64,000 nucleotides of DNA from Sphingopyxis sp. FD7 (GTDB taxonomy: Bacteria; Pseudomonadota; Alphaproteobacteria; Sphingomonadales; Sphingomonadaceae): the NCBI RefSeq assembly GCF_003609835.1, contig NZ_AP017898.1, forward strand, positions 3,458,501 through 3,522,500, written 5' to 3'. The notes beneath the pieces are model-generated. The model made no database searches, was not told the origin of the DNA, and worked only from the letters and a program-made list of their open reading frames with translations. Shown here piece by piece: positions 8,652 to 17,382 of this stretch (the first letter of the stretch is position 1; each line of letters opens with the position of its first letter). Position numbers and translations under genes: made by a program.

Positions 8652-8687
8652 CATATAGCCCGGACCACTCGGTGGGGGCCGGTCAGT

Positions 8688-8957
8688 TTCCTGACCATAG
8701 CACGCGCGCTTGCGTCGCCGTCACGCCTGCTCTTCCTCGACGAACCGACGGGCGCGATGGACACGCAAAGCGAGCGGCTGTTCATCGAGGCGCTCGGCCG
8801 CTCGGTCGCCAGGTCGCAGACGGTGATCATCGCGACGCACCGCGAAGCCATCCTGCAAATGTGCGATCGCATCATCGTCATCGACGGCGGCCGCATCGTC
8901 GCCGACGGTCCGCGCGCCGAGATCCTCGCGCGATCGATCAGGGAGCCGGCCGCATGA
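8688..8957 (+). pseudogene. C-terminal remnant of a type I secretion ABC ATPase (LapB-like)
   Basis: Only the last 89 codons remain, beginning at the IS3 end: FLTIARALASPSRLLFLDEP, then TGAMD, the switch region TVIIATHRE and MCDRIIVIDGGRI. These are the tail of the signature region, Walker B and the H-loop of an ABC ATPase; the GAMD D-loop is typical of type I secretion ATPases of the LapB group. Walker A and the membrane domain are gone. The stop overlaps the next start in ATGA, showing it was the first or second gene of this operon. No promoter is visible; transcription would come from the IS. Confidence 0.85.
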
Positions 8958-10048
8958 TCCCCGAACTCCATATCGCGCGCGCCAGCGCGGCGCCCGCCGA
9001 GGCGCCGTGGGCCGATGGCGATGCCGCGCCGTCGACATCGAAGACGGTCGTCCTCGTCCTGCTCGGCCTTGCGCTTCTCGCCGCGGCGATCCTGTTCGCT
9101 GCGTCGAACGACCGGCTCGCGCGCTTTGTCGAGGCGCGCTTCGCCGCCTGGTCGGCCGACCCGGCCGAAACCGCCAGGGCGGCGAAGAAGCAGGCAATCG
9201 CGCGGCTCATTGCCGCGACCGAGACCGATGCGGCGCTTCCCGTGGCCGAGGGGGATGATGCGGTCGCGCGCAATGCGCTGCTGCCCGTATCGACGCTTCC
9301 GGTTGAGGCGGCGCGGCCGTTCCGCCTGCCGACGATCAGCGTGGCGCAGGCGACCAACGCCGAACGCTGCCTGACGCAGGCGATCTATTATGAAGCGGCG
9401 ACCGAATCGGATACGGGCAAGGCGGCGGTCGCGCAGGTCATCCTCAACCGGATGCGCCATCCCGCCTATCCCGATACGGTGTGCGGCGTCATCTATCAGG
9501 GCAGCTCGCGTCCCGGATGCCAGTTCAGCTTCGCGTGCGACGGGTCGATGCGGCGCGCGCCGGTGCCCGCGCTGTGGCATCGTTCGGCGGAGATAGCGCG
9601 TGCGGCGCTGGCCGGGCGGGTCGAGGCGAGCGTCGGCATGGCGACGCACTATCACGCCAATTACGTGCTGCCGCGCTGGGCGCCCCGGCTCACCAAAATC
9701 GACCAGATCGGCGCGCATATCTTCTATCGCTGGCCGGGTTCGTGGGGCAAGCCTGCGGCCTTTTCGGATGCCTATGCCGGCGCCGAATGGATTCCCGCGC
9801 TCAGCCAGCTCTATCAGGGCGGGGCGGCGACCACCGATGAGCCTGCTGACGTCGCCGCGCTCGCCGCCGCCGCGCCGCCCCGCGATCCGACCGATCGCCG
9901 CGCCGACAATGATGTCGGCGGCCGTATCGATGTAACCAAAGGCTGGGTGCCGAGCCTCCCCGATCCGACCAGGAGCAAGTCGCGCTTCGACAGCCTGACG
10001 AGCCAGCAAGGCGGGGCGCCGGCGCCCGACATTCAACCTGGGCAATAA
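8954..10048 (+). CDS. SleB-like cell wall hydrolase, membrane-anchored
   Basis: Predicted peptidoglycan hydrolase, 364 residues. A single transmembrane segment (VVLVLLGLALLAAAILFAAS) near residue 33 anchors it with the enzyme in the periplasm. The Hydrolase_2 (SleB/CwlJ) domain follows: LTQAIYYEAATESDTGKAAV, with its presumed catalytic Glu, then VILNRMRHPAYPDTVCGVIY and GCQFSFACDG. The ATG overlaps the stop of the ABC remnant, and the HlyD gene starts 2 bp after it. The context suggests opening the wall for, or remodelling it around, a type I secretion machine; the tail is Pro/Asp-rich and probably disordered. Confidence 0.85.
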   Translation: MIPELHIARASAAPAEAPWADGDAAPSTSKTVVLVLLGLALLAAAILFAASNDRLARFVEARFAAWSADPAETARAAKKQAIARLIAATETDAALPVAEGDDAVARNALLPVSTLPVEAARPFRLPTISVAQATNAERCLTQAIYYEAATESDTGKAAVAQVILNRMRHPAYPDTVCGVIYQGSSRPGCQFSFACDGSMRRAPVPALWHRSAEIARAALAGRVEASVGMATHYHANYVLPRWAPRLTKIDQIGAHIFYRWPGSWGKPAAFSDAYAGAEWIPALSQLYQGGAATTDEPADVAALAAAAPPRDPTDRRADNDVGGRIDVTKGWVPSLPDPTRSKSRFDSLTSQQGGAPAPDIQPGQ

Positions 10049-10050
10049 TC

Positions 10051-11310
10051 ATGCGAATCGTCCAATTCTGGCAACGGCTGCGCGGCAGCGAGCAGATCAT
10101 GGTGGCGGCCGCCGCGGGCATGGTGCTGTTCCTGCTGTGGGCGAGTATCGCGCGCGTCGACGAGGTGTCGCGCGGCCAGGGCCGCGTCATCCCGTCGTCG
10201 CGGGTGCAGATCATCCAGTCGGCCGAGCCGTCGACGATCCGCGAAATCCTTGTCCGGTCGGGGCAGACCGTCGAGAAAGGACAATTGCTCGTGCGGCTCG
10301 ACAATACGACTTCGCAATCCGAACTGGGACAGCTCGAAACCGAAAACGAACGCCTTGCGCAGCGTGCGGCGCGGCTTGCGGGCGAGGGGGGCAGCGGCGC
10401 CGGCTGCACCGGCGACAATTGCGGCGACGAAGCGCGCCTCGCCGAGGTGCGACGGTCGGCGCTGCAAAGCCAGCTTGCGGCGCTGTCCGCCGGGGTTGAG
10501 CAGCGCCGCCGCGACCTTGGCGAAGCGCAGGCGACGGCAAGCGCGCTCGAAAGCAGTCTGCGGCTCGCGCGCGAACAGGTGGCAATGCTCGAACCGCTCG
10601 CGGCGCGCGGCGTCGTGCCGCAGACCGAGCTGCTCACCGCGCAGCGCGAGGTCGTCGATATCCAGGGCCGCCTCGCCGCCGCGCGGCAGGCGATTTCGCG
10701 CTCGCAGGCGGCGATCCGCGAAGCGAGCGCCGAAGTGTCGCGCGCGCGCTTCGACTTCCAGCAGGAAGCGCTCAACGAACGCAGCCAGCTCGCGACCAAG
10801 ATGGCGGTCAACGAAGAAACGATCCGCGGCGCCGAGGGGCGACTCGCGCGCTCGGAAATCCGTTCGCCGACGCGCGGTGTCGTCAACGACCTGCTCGTCA
10901 ATACGCTCGGCGGCTTCGTCAACGCGGGCGAACAGATCATGCAGATCGTGCCGCTCGGCGACAAATTGCTCGTCGAAACGCGCGTCACGCCGCGCGACAT
11001 CGCGTTCATCAAGGTCGGCGACCCGGCGAACGTCAAGGTCACCGCCTATGATTTCTCCATCTATGGCGGGCTGAAGGGCAGGGTCGTGCGCGTGTCCGCC
11101 GACAGCATCTATGACGAGGTCGAGCGCGAAGCCTATTTCACCGTCGTCGTGGAAACGACGAACAGCTTTCTCGAATCGAACGGCCGCCGCCTGCCGATCA
11201 CGCCGGGGATGCTATGCGATGTCGAAATCCTGACCGGCAAGAAATCGGTGCTCAGCTATTTGCTGAAACCCGTCTTGAAGGTCAGCGGCACGGCCTTGAC
11301 CGAACGCTGA
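10051..11310 (+). CDS. HlyD-family type I secretion membrane fusion protein (LapC-like)
   Basis: Periplasmic adaptor linking the inner-membrane ABC ATPase to an outer-membrane TolC-like channel; 419 residues. One N-terminal membrane helix (MVAAAAGMVLFLLWASIARV), the biotinyl-like hairpin (EPSTIREILVRSGQTVEKGQ), a long coiled-coil stretch at about residues 85-250, then a beta-barrel and C-terminal domain with RSPTRGVVNDLLVNTLGGF. It lies 2 bp after the wall hydrolase gene. Its 3' end overlaps the convergent protease gene by 55 bp. With the ATPase truncated, it has no visible partner here. Confidence 0.92.
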   Translation: MRIVQFWQRLRGSEQIMVAAAAGMVLFLLWASIARVDEVSRGQGRVIPSSRVQIIQSAEPSTIREILVRSGQTVEKGQLLVRLDNTTSQSELGQLETENERLAQRAARLAGEGGSGAGCTGDNCGDEARLAEVRRSALQSQLAALSAGVEQRRRDLGEAQATASALESSLRLAREQVAMLEPLAARGVVPQTELLTAQREVVDIQGRLAAARQAISRSQAAIREASAEVSRARFDFQQEALNERSQLATKMAVNEETIRGAEGRLARSEIRSPTRGVVNDLLVNTLGGFVNAGEQIMQIVPLGDKLLVETRVTPRDIAFIKVGDPANVKVTAYDFSIYGGLKGRVVRVSADSIYDEVEREAYFTVVVETTNSFLESNGRRLPITPGMLCDVEILTGKKSVLSYLLKPVLKVSGTALTER

Positions 11311-12287
11311 TCGGCGAGCGCAAGGGTAAAGCTCTTGCGCGATGCCGGAACGACGCGGCTGTCGGGTGAGGCGGCCGCGGTGCGATAGGCGTGGACCCAG
11401 CGCCGATCTTCGCTGAACGACAGCACGGGGCGCACCGCTTGCGGACGGGCGCCGTCATAGACGCGGTCGGTCACGTTATCGAGCACCAGCTTGCCGCCGG
11501 TTGTTTCGACGAGCAGAAAGGCATGGTCGGCGTTGGCGGCGAGGTCGCGCAGCAGCACCAGTTTCATGCGGTCGGCATCGACCCCAGCCGCGCGCAGCAT
11601 GTGCATCTTCAGGATCGCGAAATCCTCGCAATCGCCGCTGCCGCGCGCGATCGTCTGTTCGGCGGTCGCCCAATGGTCGCGTTGCCGGTAATTGCGATCG
11701 TCACCGACATAGGCAATTTCGCGGTTGACCCACTGGTTGACGCGCGCGAGCAGCTCGGTTTCGCTGAGCCCCGGCGCCGCGTTGGCGCTGCGCAGCTGGC
11801 GCTGCATCAGCGCGGCCGGCGCGGCGCGGCGGACGCGGTCCCAGCGATCGTCGAAGCGCGTCCGCCTGACCGGAATGGCGCGCGTGCCGAGTTCGGAATC
11901 GGCATCCCATTCGGCCATCGCGCCCGGCGCGCCGCTGCAACCCGCCGACGCCGACAGCGCAAGGGAAGGCGGCGTGCGGCTTGCAGGTTCGAGCGGCGCC
12001 CGCGCGGCAACCGGGGCGGTATTGCCTGAAACGGCGGCTGCGGATCCCTGCTGCTGCATCCGGATGCGATCGAGCGCGCTCGGCGCGCCGCCCAGAATGA
12101 GTTGCGACAGATTGCGGGCGAGCGGCATCGCGGAAACGCCCGCCGTGTCACAGGCAACCTTGGCTGGCGCCGATGCCTTGATATTGTCCAGCTTTGCCGA
12201 CGCCTGCGCCGAGGTCGGCGCCAGGACGGTCGCGATCAGCGGGAGCAGATACCGCGCAGCGCGGACCGGAGGGGCATGACCGAACAT
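11256..12287 (-). CDS. LapG-like periplasmic transglutaminase-type cysteine protease (BTLCP family)
   Basis: Predicted periplasmic cysteine protease, 343 residues, with a signal peptide ending near SAQASA. The catalytic triad of the LapG/BTLCP family is readable: Cys in GSGDCEDFAILK, His in NADHAFLLVET and Asp in KLVLDNVTDRVY; VNQWVNREIAYVGD precedes it. In Pseudomonas, LapG cleaves the N-terminus of a giant type I-secreted adhesin when c-di-GMP falls. Its position beside an HlyD adaptor and a LapB-like ATPase remnant supports that role. The adhesin and a LapD sensor are not in the window. Confidence 0.85.
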   Translation of the reverse strand: MFGHAPPVRAARYLLPLIATVLAPTSAQASAKLDNIKASAPAKVACDTAGVSAMPLARNLSQLILGGAPSALDRIRMQQQGSAAAVSGNTAPVAARAPLEPASRTPPSLALSASAGCSGAPGAMAEWDADSELGTRAIPVRRTRFDDRWDRVRRAAPAALMQRQLRSANAAPGLSETELLARVNQWVNREIAYVGDDRNYRQRDHWATAEQTIARGSGDCEDFAILKMHMLRAAGVDADRMKLVLLRDLAANADHAFLLVETTGGKLVLDNVTDRVYDGARPQAVRPVLSFSEDRRWVHAYRTAAASPDSRVVPASRKSFTLALADQRSVKAVPLTFKTGFSK

Positions 12288-12396
12288 GCCACCCCATTTG
12301 CCGCAGCGGGATGAGGATAAGCTTCATGGCGATGGTGAACCATGTCTTCACCATGATTCCCCGACGTCGGCCCGGTGCCGCCGCGTGACGACCCCG

Positions 12397-13854
12397 CTAT
12401 CCCGGCTGCGCGGCGATGTGCAGCAGTGCCTCGATGTCGAGATGGATCGCCAGTTCGGCGGCGATGTCGTCGAGCGCGGCGTCGACATCGGCGCCATGGT
12501 CGCGCCCGTTCCCGGTGACGTTGATTCGTTCCAGCAGCGCGCCGCGCAGGTCGGGCGACGCGAGCAAGCCGTGGATATAGGTGCCGATCACATTGCCCGC
12601 GGTGTTGGTCGCCCCTTCGTTCCCGCCGCCCTCGATTCGCGCAAAGGGCCGCGCCGTGTCGGCGCCCGCGGTTTCGCCCATGTGCATTTCATAACCCGCG
12701 AAGGGGCTGCCCCATGCGGTCCCGGACACCTCGCGGAGCGTCTTGGCCGGGGCCAGCGTCGTCGACACGTCGAGCAGCTCCAGCCCCTCGACCTCCGACG
12801 GCGCGCCCTCGATCCCCAGCGGATCGGCGATGCGCTTCCCCAGCATCTGATAGCCGCCGCAGAGGCCGAGAATCAGCCCGCCGCGCCGGTGATGCGCCTT
12901 GATGTCGATGTCCCAGCCTTCGCGGCGGAGCGCGGCAAGGTCCGCGATCGTCGCCTTCGATCCAGGCAGGACGATGATCGCCGCGTCGGCGGGAATCGGC
13001 TGCCCCGGCGGCACCATCACCAGCGCGACGCCGGGCTCCTGCTTCAAGGGGTCGAGATCGTCGAAATTGGCGATGCGCGGCAGGATCGGGCAGGCGACGA
13101 TGCGGCGGCCCTCATGCGCGTCGGCACGGCGTTCGAGGATCACGGCATCCTCGCTCGGCAGGCGCGATGCCGCCGCGAGCCAGGGCACGACCCCCAATCC
13201 CGGCCAGCCGGTGCGCTCGGCAATCGCGCGATAGCCATCGTCGAACAGCGCGGGGTCGCCGCGGAACTTGTTGATGATGAAGCCCTTGATCATCGCCGCA
13301 TCGTCCGCGTCGATCACCGCGCGGGTGCCGACAATCGCCGCAATCACGCCGCCACGGTCGATGTCGCCGACAAGCACGACCGGAACATCGGCGGCGCGGG
13401 CAAAGCCCATGTTGGCGATGTCGCCCGCGCGCAGGTTGATTTCGGCGGGCGACCCCGCGCCTTCGACCAGGACGATATCGCACGCGCTGCGCAGCCGGTG
13501 ATAGCTTTCGAGCACCTCGCCCATCAGCGCGCCGCGCCCTTCGCGGAAATTGCCGCTGCCCAATGTGCCGCGCACGCGGCCGTGGACGATCAGTTGCGAG
13601 GTGCGGTCGGCCTGCGGTTTCAGCAGCACCGGGTTCATGTCGCTGTGCGGCGCGGCGCGGCAGGCGAGGGCTTGCAGCGCCTGCGCGCGGCCGATCTCGC
13701 CGCCGTCGATGGTGACCGCGGCGTTGTTCGACATATTCTGCGGCTTGAACGGGCGCACGCGGAGGCCGCGGTTGGTGAGTGCGCGGCAGAGGCCGGCGAC
13801 GAGCACCGACTTGCCGACGTCGGAGCCGGTGCCCTGCAGCATCAGCGCGGCCAT
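12397..13854 (-). CDS. cobQ: Cobyric acid synthase
   Basis: Amidates four side chains of the corrin ring in adenosylcobalamin synthesis, using glutamine and ATP; cytoplasmic, 485 residues, full length. It starts with the P-loop-like GTGSDVGKSVLVAGLCR, has FKPQNMSNN and VEGAGSPAEINL in the dethiobiotin-synthetase-like domain, and ends with a class I amidotransferase domain bearing the Cys nucleophile in LGLCGGYQMLG and the His in GTYIHGLL. No other cobalamin genes are adjacent. It follows the S41 peptidase gene by 25 bp. Confidence 0.95.
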   Translation of the reverse strand: MAALMLQGTGSDVGKSVLVAGLCRALTNRGLRVRPFKPQNMSNNAAVTIDGGEIGRAQALQALACRAAPHSDMNPVLLKPQADRTSQLIVHGRVRGTLGSGNFREGRGALMGEVLESYHRLRSACDIVLVEGAGSPAEINLRAGDIANMGFARAADVPVVLVGDIDRGGVIAAIVGTRAVIDADDAAMIKGFIINKFRGDPALFDDGYRAIAERTGWPGLGVVPWLAAASRLPSEDAVILERRADAHEGRRIVACPILPRIANFDDLDPLKQEPGVALVMVPPGQPIPADAAIIVLPGSKATIADLAALRREGWDIDIKAHHRRGGLILGLCGGYQMLGKRIADPLGIEGAPSEVEGLELLDVSTTLAPAKTLREVSGTAWGSPFAGYEMHMGETAGADTARPFARIEGGGNEGATNTAGNVIGTYIHGLLASPDLRGALLERINVTGNGRDHGADVDAALDDIAAELAIHLDIEALLHIAAQPG

Positions 13855-13879
13855 GAAATGCCCCTGTCGGACTGGACGG

Positions 13880-15340
13880 TCAGAACAGGCCGGGCAGTTC
13901 GCGCTGTGCCGCGCTCGGCCGGTCGGGAACGAGCATTTCGGGTTCGGCGCTCATGGGGGCGCCGCTGCTTCGCGCCGCCGCGCCGACGCTCGCCTCGGCG
14001 ATGCGCGTCGTGCAGGCGTTGCCCGCGAGGAAGTCGATCGCGGTGCGGATCGACGCCTCGCGCGGGTCTCCCAGCGGAAAATTGAGGTCGTCCCCCGCCG
14101 CGCAGCTATTCGCGATTTTCGGCGCCAGCCCGTCGTAATAGTCGCTTTGGCCCGCTGCATTGCCCGTTGCAAAGGCGACGACGCGCATCCGGTCGTCGCA
14201 TTCGGCGCGGTCGAGCGCGATCTGGCCGACCGGCTTGCCAAAGGTGTTGCCGCCAACGAGCGTCATGTTGGCGCCAAGATAGGGCAGCATCGAATTGATC
14301 ACCAGCTCGCTCGCCGATGCGGTCGATCCTGTGCCGATGAAGGCGATGCGCGTCGGGGCGATCGACTGGCTGCCGGGCGCGAAGCGATGCTCGTCATTCT
14401 CCGCCGATTTGCTGGCGCGGAACAGCGTCTGCGAGAAAATCTGGCCGCTGCGCCCGGCGCCGAGCAGGTCGCCCATCAGATTGGCGGTCGAGACGAGCCC
14501 GCCGCCATTGTAGCGAAAGTCGATGACGATGTCGGTGACGCCCTGCGCGCGGAAATCGGCAAAGGCGGCGCGCAGCTGGTCGTCGGCGGAGCCGATGAAG
14601 GTGCGGAGGTTGAGATAGCCGTAATTGCGCCCGCCCTCGCTGATGATCCTGGCGCCATAGCGGTCGGACACCGGATCGAGCGCATAATCGGCCTTGGTCA
14701 CCGTCACGTCGCGCGTGCCCGCGGCGTCGGCGATACGCAGCACGCGCGTGACGCCGGGATCGCTGGGGCCAAGCGCGCTGGTGATGCCCGCGGTCCCCTC
14801 CGCAGCGACGATCTCGGCTATGGTGCGCAGATTGCTGCTGGTCGTGCCGATCGCGATGATTGCCGTGCCGCGGTCGATTCCCGCGGCAAAGGCCGGGGCG
14901 CTCTCATAGGCCTCGGCGATCAGCAGGCGCTGGTTCGCGGCGTCATAGACCAGGCGCACGCCGAAACCCGCGCTCGATCCGCTGGAAAGAAAGGCATTCT
15001 CCTCGGCGATCGAAGTGATGTAGGTGAAGAAGCGATCCTTGTTCAGCGCGCGCGCGGGCGCGACGAGCGCGTCGATATAGGATTGGACGTCGCTGAAGCT
15101 GGCGGGATTGACCCCCGCCGCGACGTCGCCGGGGAACAGATACCATTCGTCGATAACCGCTCTGGCAAAGTTCTGCCGCGCGGCGAGCGCGCAATTCGCG
15201 GTCGGCGTCGGCGTCGGCGTGGGCGTGACCGTAACCGGCCCGCCGCTGCCAAGGCTCGAATCGCCACCCCCGCCACCGCACGACGCCAGCAGCAGCGCCG
15301 CCAGTGTCATCGCGGTGAGCGATTGCCTGGATTTCGTCAT
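13880..15340 (-). CDS. S41-family peptidase, lipoprotein
   Basis: C-terminal-processing-type serine protease, 486 residues. The N-terminus has a lipobox (ALLLASC) followed by a Gly/Ser tract and a Pro-Thr repeat linker, so it is probably lipid-anchored in the envelope. A PDZ-like region (AEAYESAPAFAAGIDRGT) precedes the S41 catalytic core: IDFRYNGGG, the Ser in GSTASASELVINSM and the Lys in GNTFGKPVGQ. A poly-Ala/Pro tail follows. It sits between rlmE and cobQ with short gaps, perhaps co-transcribed; the substrate is unknown. Confidence 0.88.
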   Translation of the reverse strand: MTKSRQSLTAMTLAALLLASCGGGGGDSSLGSGGPVTVTPTPTPTPTANCALAARQNFARAVIDEWYLFPGDVAAGVNPASFSDVQSYIDALVAPARALNKDRFFTYITSIAEENAFLSSGSSAGFGVRLVYDAANQRLLIAEAYESAPAFAAGIDRGTAIIAIGTTSSNLRTIAEIVAAEGTAGITSALGPSDPGVTRVLRIADAAGTRDVTVTKADYALDPVSDRYGARIISEGGRNYGYLNLRTFIGSADDQLRAAFADFRAQGVTDIVIDFRYNGGGLVSTANLMGDLLGAGRSGQIFSQTLFRASKSAENDEHRFAPGSQSIAPTRIAFIGTGSTASASELVINSMLPYLGANMTLVGGNTFGKPVGQIALDRAECDDRMRVVAFATGNAAGQSDYYDGLAPKIANSCAAGDDLNFPLGDPREASIRTAIDFLAGNACTTRIAEASVGAAARSSGAPMSAEPEMLVPDRPSAAQRELPGLF

Positions 15341-15384
15341 CGTCCCGTCTCTCCGCTTCGACCTGGCTGCCTGTTTACAGGGGA

Positions 15385-16080
15385 TTATGCCGCATCACCG
15401 CGCCCCTTGAAACCCTGTGCGATCACATAAAGTTCGGGCGATCCCTTGCGGCTCGCCGGCGGCTTGGCGTGCTTGACCGTCGCGAAGTGGCGCTTGAGCT
15501 GCGTCAGCAGTTCACGGTCGGCGCCGCCCGCGAACACCTTGGCGACAAAGGCGCCGCCGGGCAGCAGATTCTGCACGGCGAAATCGGCCGCGGTTTCGGC
15601 CAGGCCGATCGTGCGCAGGTGATCGGTCTGCGGATGGCCTACGGTGTTCGCCGCCATGTCCGAAAGGACAAGGTCGGGAGCGCTGCCGAGCGCGGCGATC
15701 AAGGCATGGGGCGCCGCGTCGTCCATAAAATCCATTTCGAGGATCGCGACCCCCTCGATCGGCTCGCACGGCAAAAGGTCGATCCCTGCGACGCGCGCGC
15801 GCGGGTTCGTGTTGCGCACGACCTGCGACCAGCCGCCGGGTGTGATGCCGAGATCGACGACCGCGCGCGATTTTTTGAGGAAACCGAACTTCTCGTCGAG
15901 TTCAATCAGCTTATAGGCCGCGCGCGAGCGATAGCCTTCGGCCTGCGCGCGGCGGACATAGGGATCATTCAATTGCCGTTGCAGCCAGCGTGTCGACGAC
16001 ACGCTGCGCCTTTTTGCGGTCTTGACCCGCACATGCAGGCCGCCGCGACCGCCACCACTCTTGCCGCGCGCGCCGCTCAT
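15385..16080 (-). CDS. rlmE: 23S rRNA (uridine-2552-2'-O)-methyltransferase
   Basis: Methylates the ribose of U2552 in 23S rRNA using SAM. The 231-residue product has a basic N-terminal tail (RVKTAKRRSVSSTRWLQRQL), then SRAAYKLIELDEKF with the catalytic Lys, the SAM site VVDLGITPGGWSQVV, the Asp in LVLSDMAANTVGH and a final FVAKVF. The canonical SAM motif is DLGAAPGGW, so DLGITPGGW is a mild variant. The ATG overlaps the ppx stop in ATGA, giving a ppx-rlmE operon. The frame stays open far upstream inside ppx but has no domain there. Confidence 0.94.
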   Translation of the reverse strand: MSGARGKSGGGRGGLHVRVKTAKRRSVSSTRWLQRQLNDPYVRRAQAEGYRSRAAYKLIELDEKFGFLKKSRAVVDLGITPGGWSQVVRNTNPRARVAGIDLLPCEPIEGVAILEMDFMDDAAPHALIAALGSAPDLVLSDMAANTVGHPQTDHLRTIGLAETAADFAVQNLLPGGAFVAKVFAGGADRELLTQLKRHFATVKHAKPPASRKGSPELYVIAQGFKGRGDAA

Positions 16081-17168
16081 TTGCGATATTCGCGGCGGGT
16101 TACGGGAATGTCGCGCCCCTGCATCGCCAGCGTGCGCAAAATGCCCTCGCGGATGCCGCGGTCGGCGACGCCGACACGTGCCGCCGGCCAAAGGTCGATG
16201 ATGCTTTCGAGGATCGCGCAGCCCGCGACGACCAGGTCGGCGCGCTCGCGGCCAATGCACGCGATTTCGGCGCGGTCCGCGATGCTCGCTTCGGCGAGGC
16301 GGCGGCTGATCGCGCGCATCGCCTCGCTGGGCACGACAAGGCCGTCGACCGCGCGGCGGTCGTATCGCGGCAGGTTCAGGAACACGCTGGCCAGCGTCGT
16401 CACCGTCCCGCTGGTGCCGAGCAGGCGCAGCGGCTGACCGGCAAAGGCCCCGGCGCGGTCGGCAAAGGCGGCAAAGGCCTGGCGCGTCACGTCGCGCATA
16501 TGGGCATAGGCTGCCCGGCGTCCCTCCGTGCTGTCGTCGGGGAGCGGCGCATGTTCGGTCAGCGACACGACGCCCCACGGCACGCTGATCCAGTCGCGAA
16601 TCTGGACGTCATGGTCCGACACCTCGACGCGCATCAGCTCGGTCGAGCCGCCGCCGATATCGAAGATCAGCGCGGGTCCGTCGCCAGGCTCCATCAGGTT
16701 ATGGCAGCCGAGAACCGCGAGCCGGGCCTCTTCGGCGGCGGAGATGATGTCGAGCACGATCCCCGTTTCGCGGCGGACGCGCTCGGCCAGCTCGGCGCCG
16801 TTGCTCGCGCGGCGGCATGCTTCGGTCGCGACCGCGCGCGACAGCGAGACGTGGCGGCGGCGCAGCTTGTCGGCGCAGATCGCCAGCGCCGCGACGGTGC
16901 GGTCCATCGCGGCTTCGCTGATCCGTCCGCTATTGTGCAGCCCTTCGCCAAGGCGGACGATACGCGAAAAGGCGTCGATGACGACCAGCTCGCCGTCCTG
17001 CGGCCGGGCGATGAGCAGGCGGCAATTGTTGGTGCCGAGGTCGATTGCGGCATAGCTGCGCGGCCGCACGATCGGAATCGGTCGCCGGGGGGCGCTCGCC
17101 TTGTTCCGTCCTTTTGCCGCCGACCCGGGCCGCGGCGGTCGCCCTGATGGCGCTGCCATTTGCCGCAT
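16077..17168 (-). CDS. Ppx/GppA phosphatase family protein
   Basis: Exopolyphosphatase or guanosine pentaphosphatase of the ASKHA fold, 363 residues, about the length of the catalytic half seen in many alphaproteobacteria. AAIDLGTNNCRLLIAR is the first phosphate loop; ISAAEEARLAVLG holds the catalytic Glu; FDIGGGSTELM is the second phosphate loop, and LLGTSGTVTTLA follows. A basic N-terminal tail of about 35 residues precedes the domain. ATG codons at 17168 and 17159 are both possible and neither has a clear ribosome site. It overlaps rlmE by 4 bp. Confidence 0.9.
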   Translation of the reverse strand: MRQMAAPSGRPPRPGSAAKGRNKASAPRRPIPIVRPRSYAAIDLGTNNCRLLIARPQDGELVVIDAFSRIVRLGEGLHNSGRISEAAMDRTVAALAICADKLRRRHVSLSRAVATEACRRASNGAELAERVRRETGIVLDIISAAEEARLAVLGCHNLMEPGDGPALIFDIGGGSTELMRVEVSDHDVQIRDWISVPWGVVSLTEHAPLPDDSTEGRRAAYAHMRDVTRQAFAAFADRAGAFAGQPLRLLGTSGTVTTLASVFLNLPRYDRRAVDGLVVPSEAMRAISRRLAEASIADRAEIACIGRERADLVVAGCAILESIIDLWPAARVGVADRGIREGILRTLAMQGRDIPVTRREYRK

Positions 17169-17286
17169 GGCTAGTATAACCTGTTCTGCTCACGCGCCCG
17201 CAGAACCGCGGGCGTGCACTTGTCGGCAAACCTAGGCGCGCACCGGGCCAATGGCAAGCGTCTCCTCCGGGGCGCCGCAGGCAGGC

Positions 17287-17318
17287 AAAACCCCGCCCGG
17301 CGCGAGGCCGGGGCGGGG
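17287..17318 (-). terminator. Rho-independent terminator after the glycine-zipper gene
   Basis: Read on the minus strand, a GC stem (CCCCGCCCCGG with CCGGGCGGGG, one bulge) closes on a short loop and is followed by TTTT. It lies 65 bp past the stop of the gene at 17383-17787 and before ppx. Confidence 0.7.
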
Positions 17319-17382
17319 CAAAGGAGGGACGGAAATTATTGGAGGTCGGGACTGCCTCTCGCGCGGCAGCCGTCATTCCCCG

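Larger units (their letters stand above)
7417..8685 (+). mobile_element. IS3-family insertion sequence (IS407-like) without target duplication
   Basis: The element is about 1269 bp, with terminal inverted repeats TGATCTGCCCCCTTCTGAGT on the left and, reversed, TGACCGGCCCCCACCGAGTG on the right; both continue into GGTCC. It holds orfA and orfB in the usual -1 arrangement. The flanks differ (GAGC before 7417, GTTT after 8685), so there is no target duplication. The right end cuts into an ABC transporter gene. This suggests an IS-driven deletion or recombination between two copies. Confidence 0.88.

Noticed and set aside
7412..8690. Target-site duplication of the IS3 element
   Set aside because: Flanking tetranucleotides were compared with the IR ends set at 7416/7417 and 8685/8686; none match.
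12286..14085. 599-codon plus-strand frame antisense to cobQ
   Set aside because: Shadow of the GC-rich cobQ gene; no motif or signal peptide.
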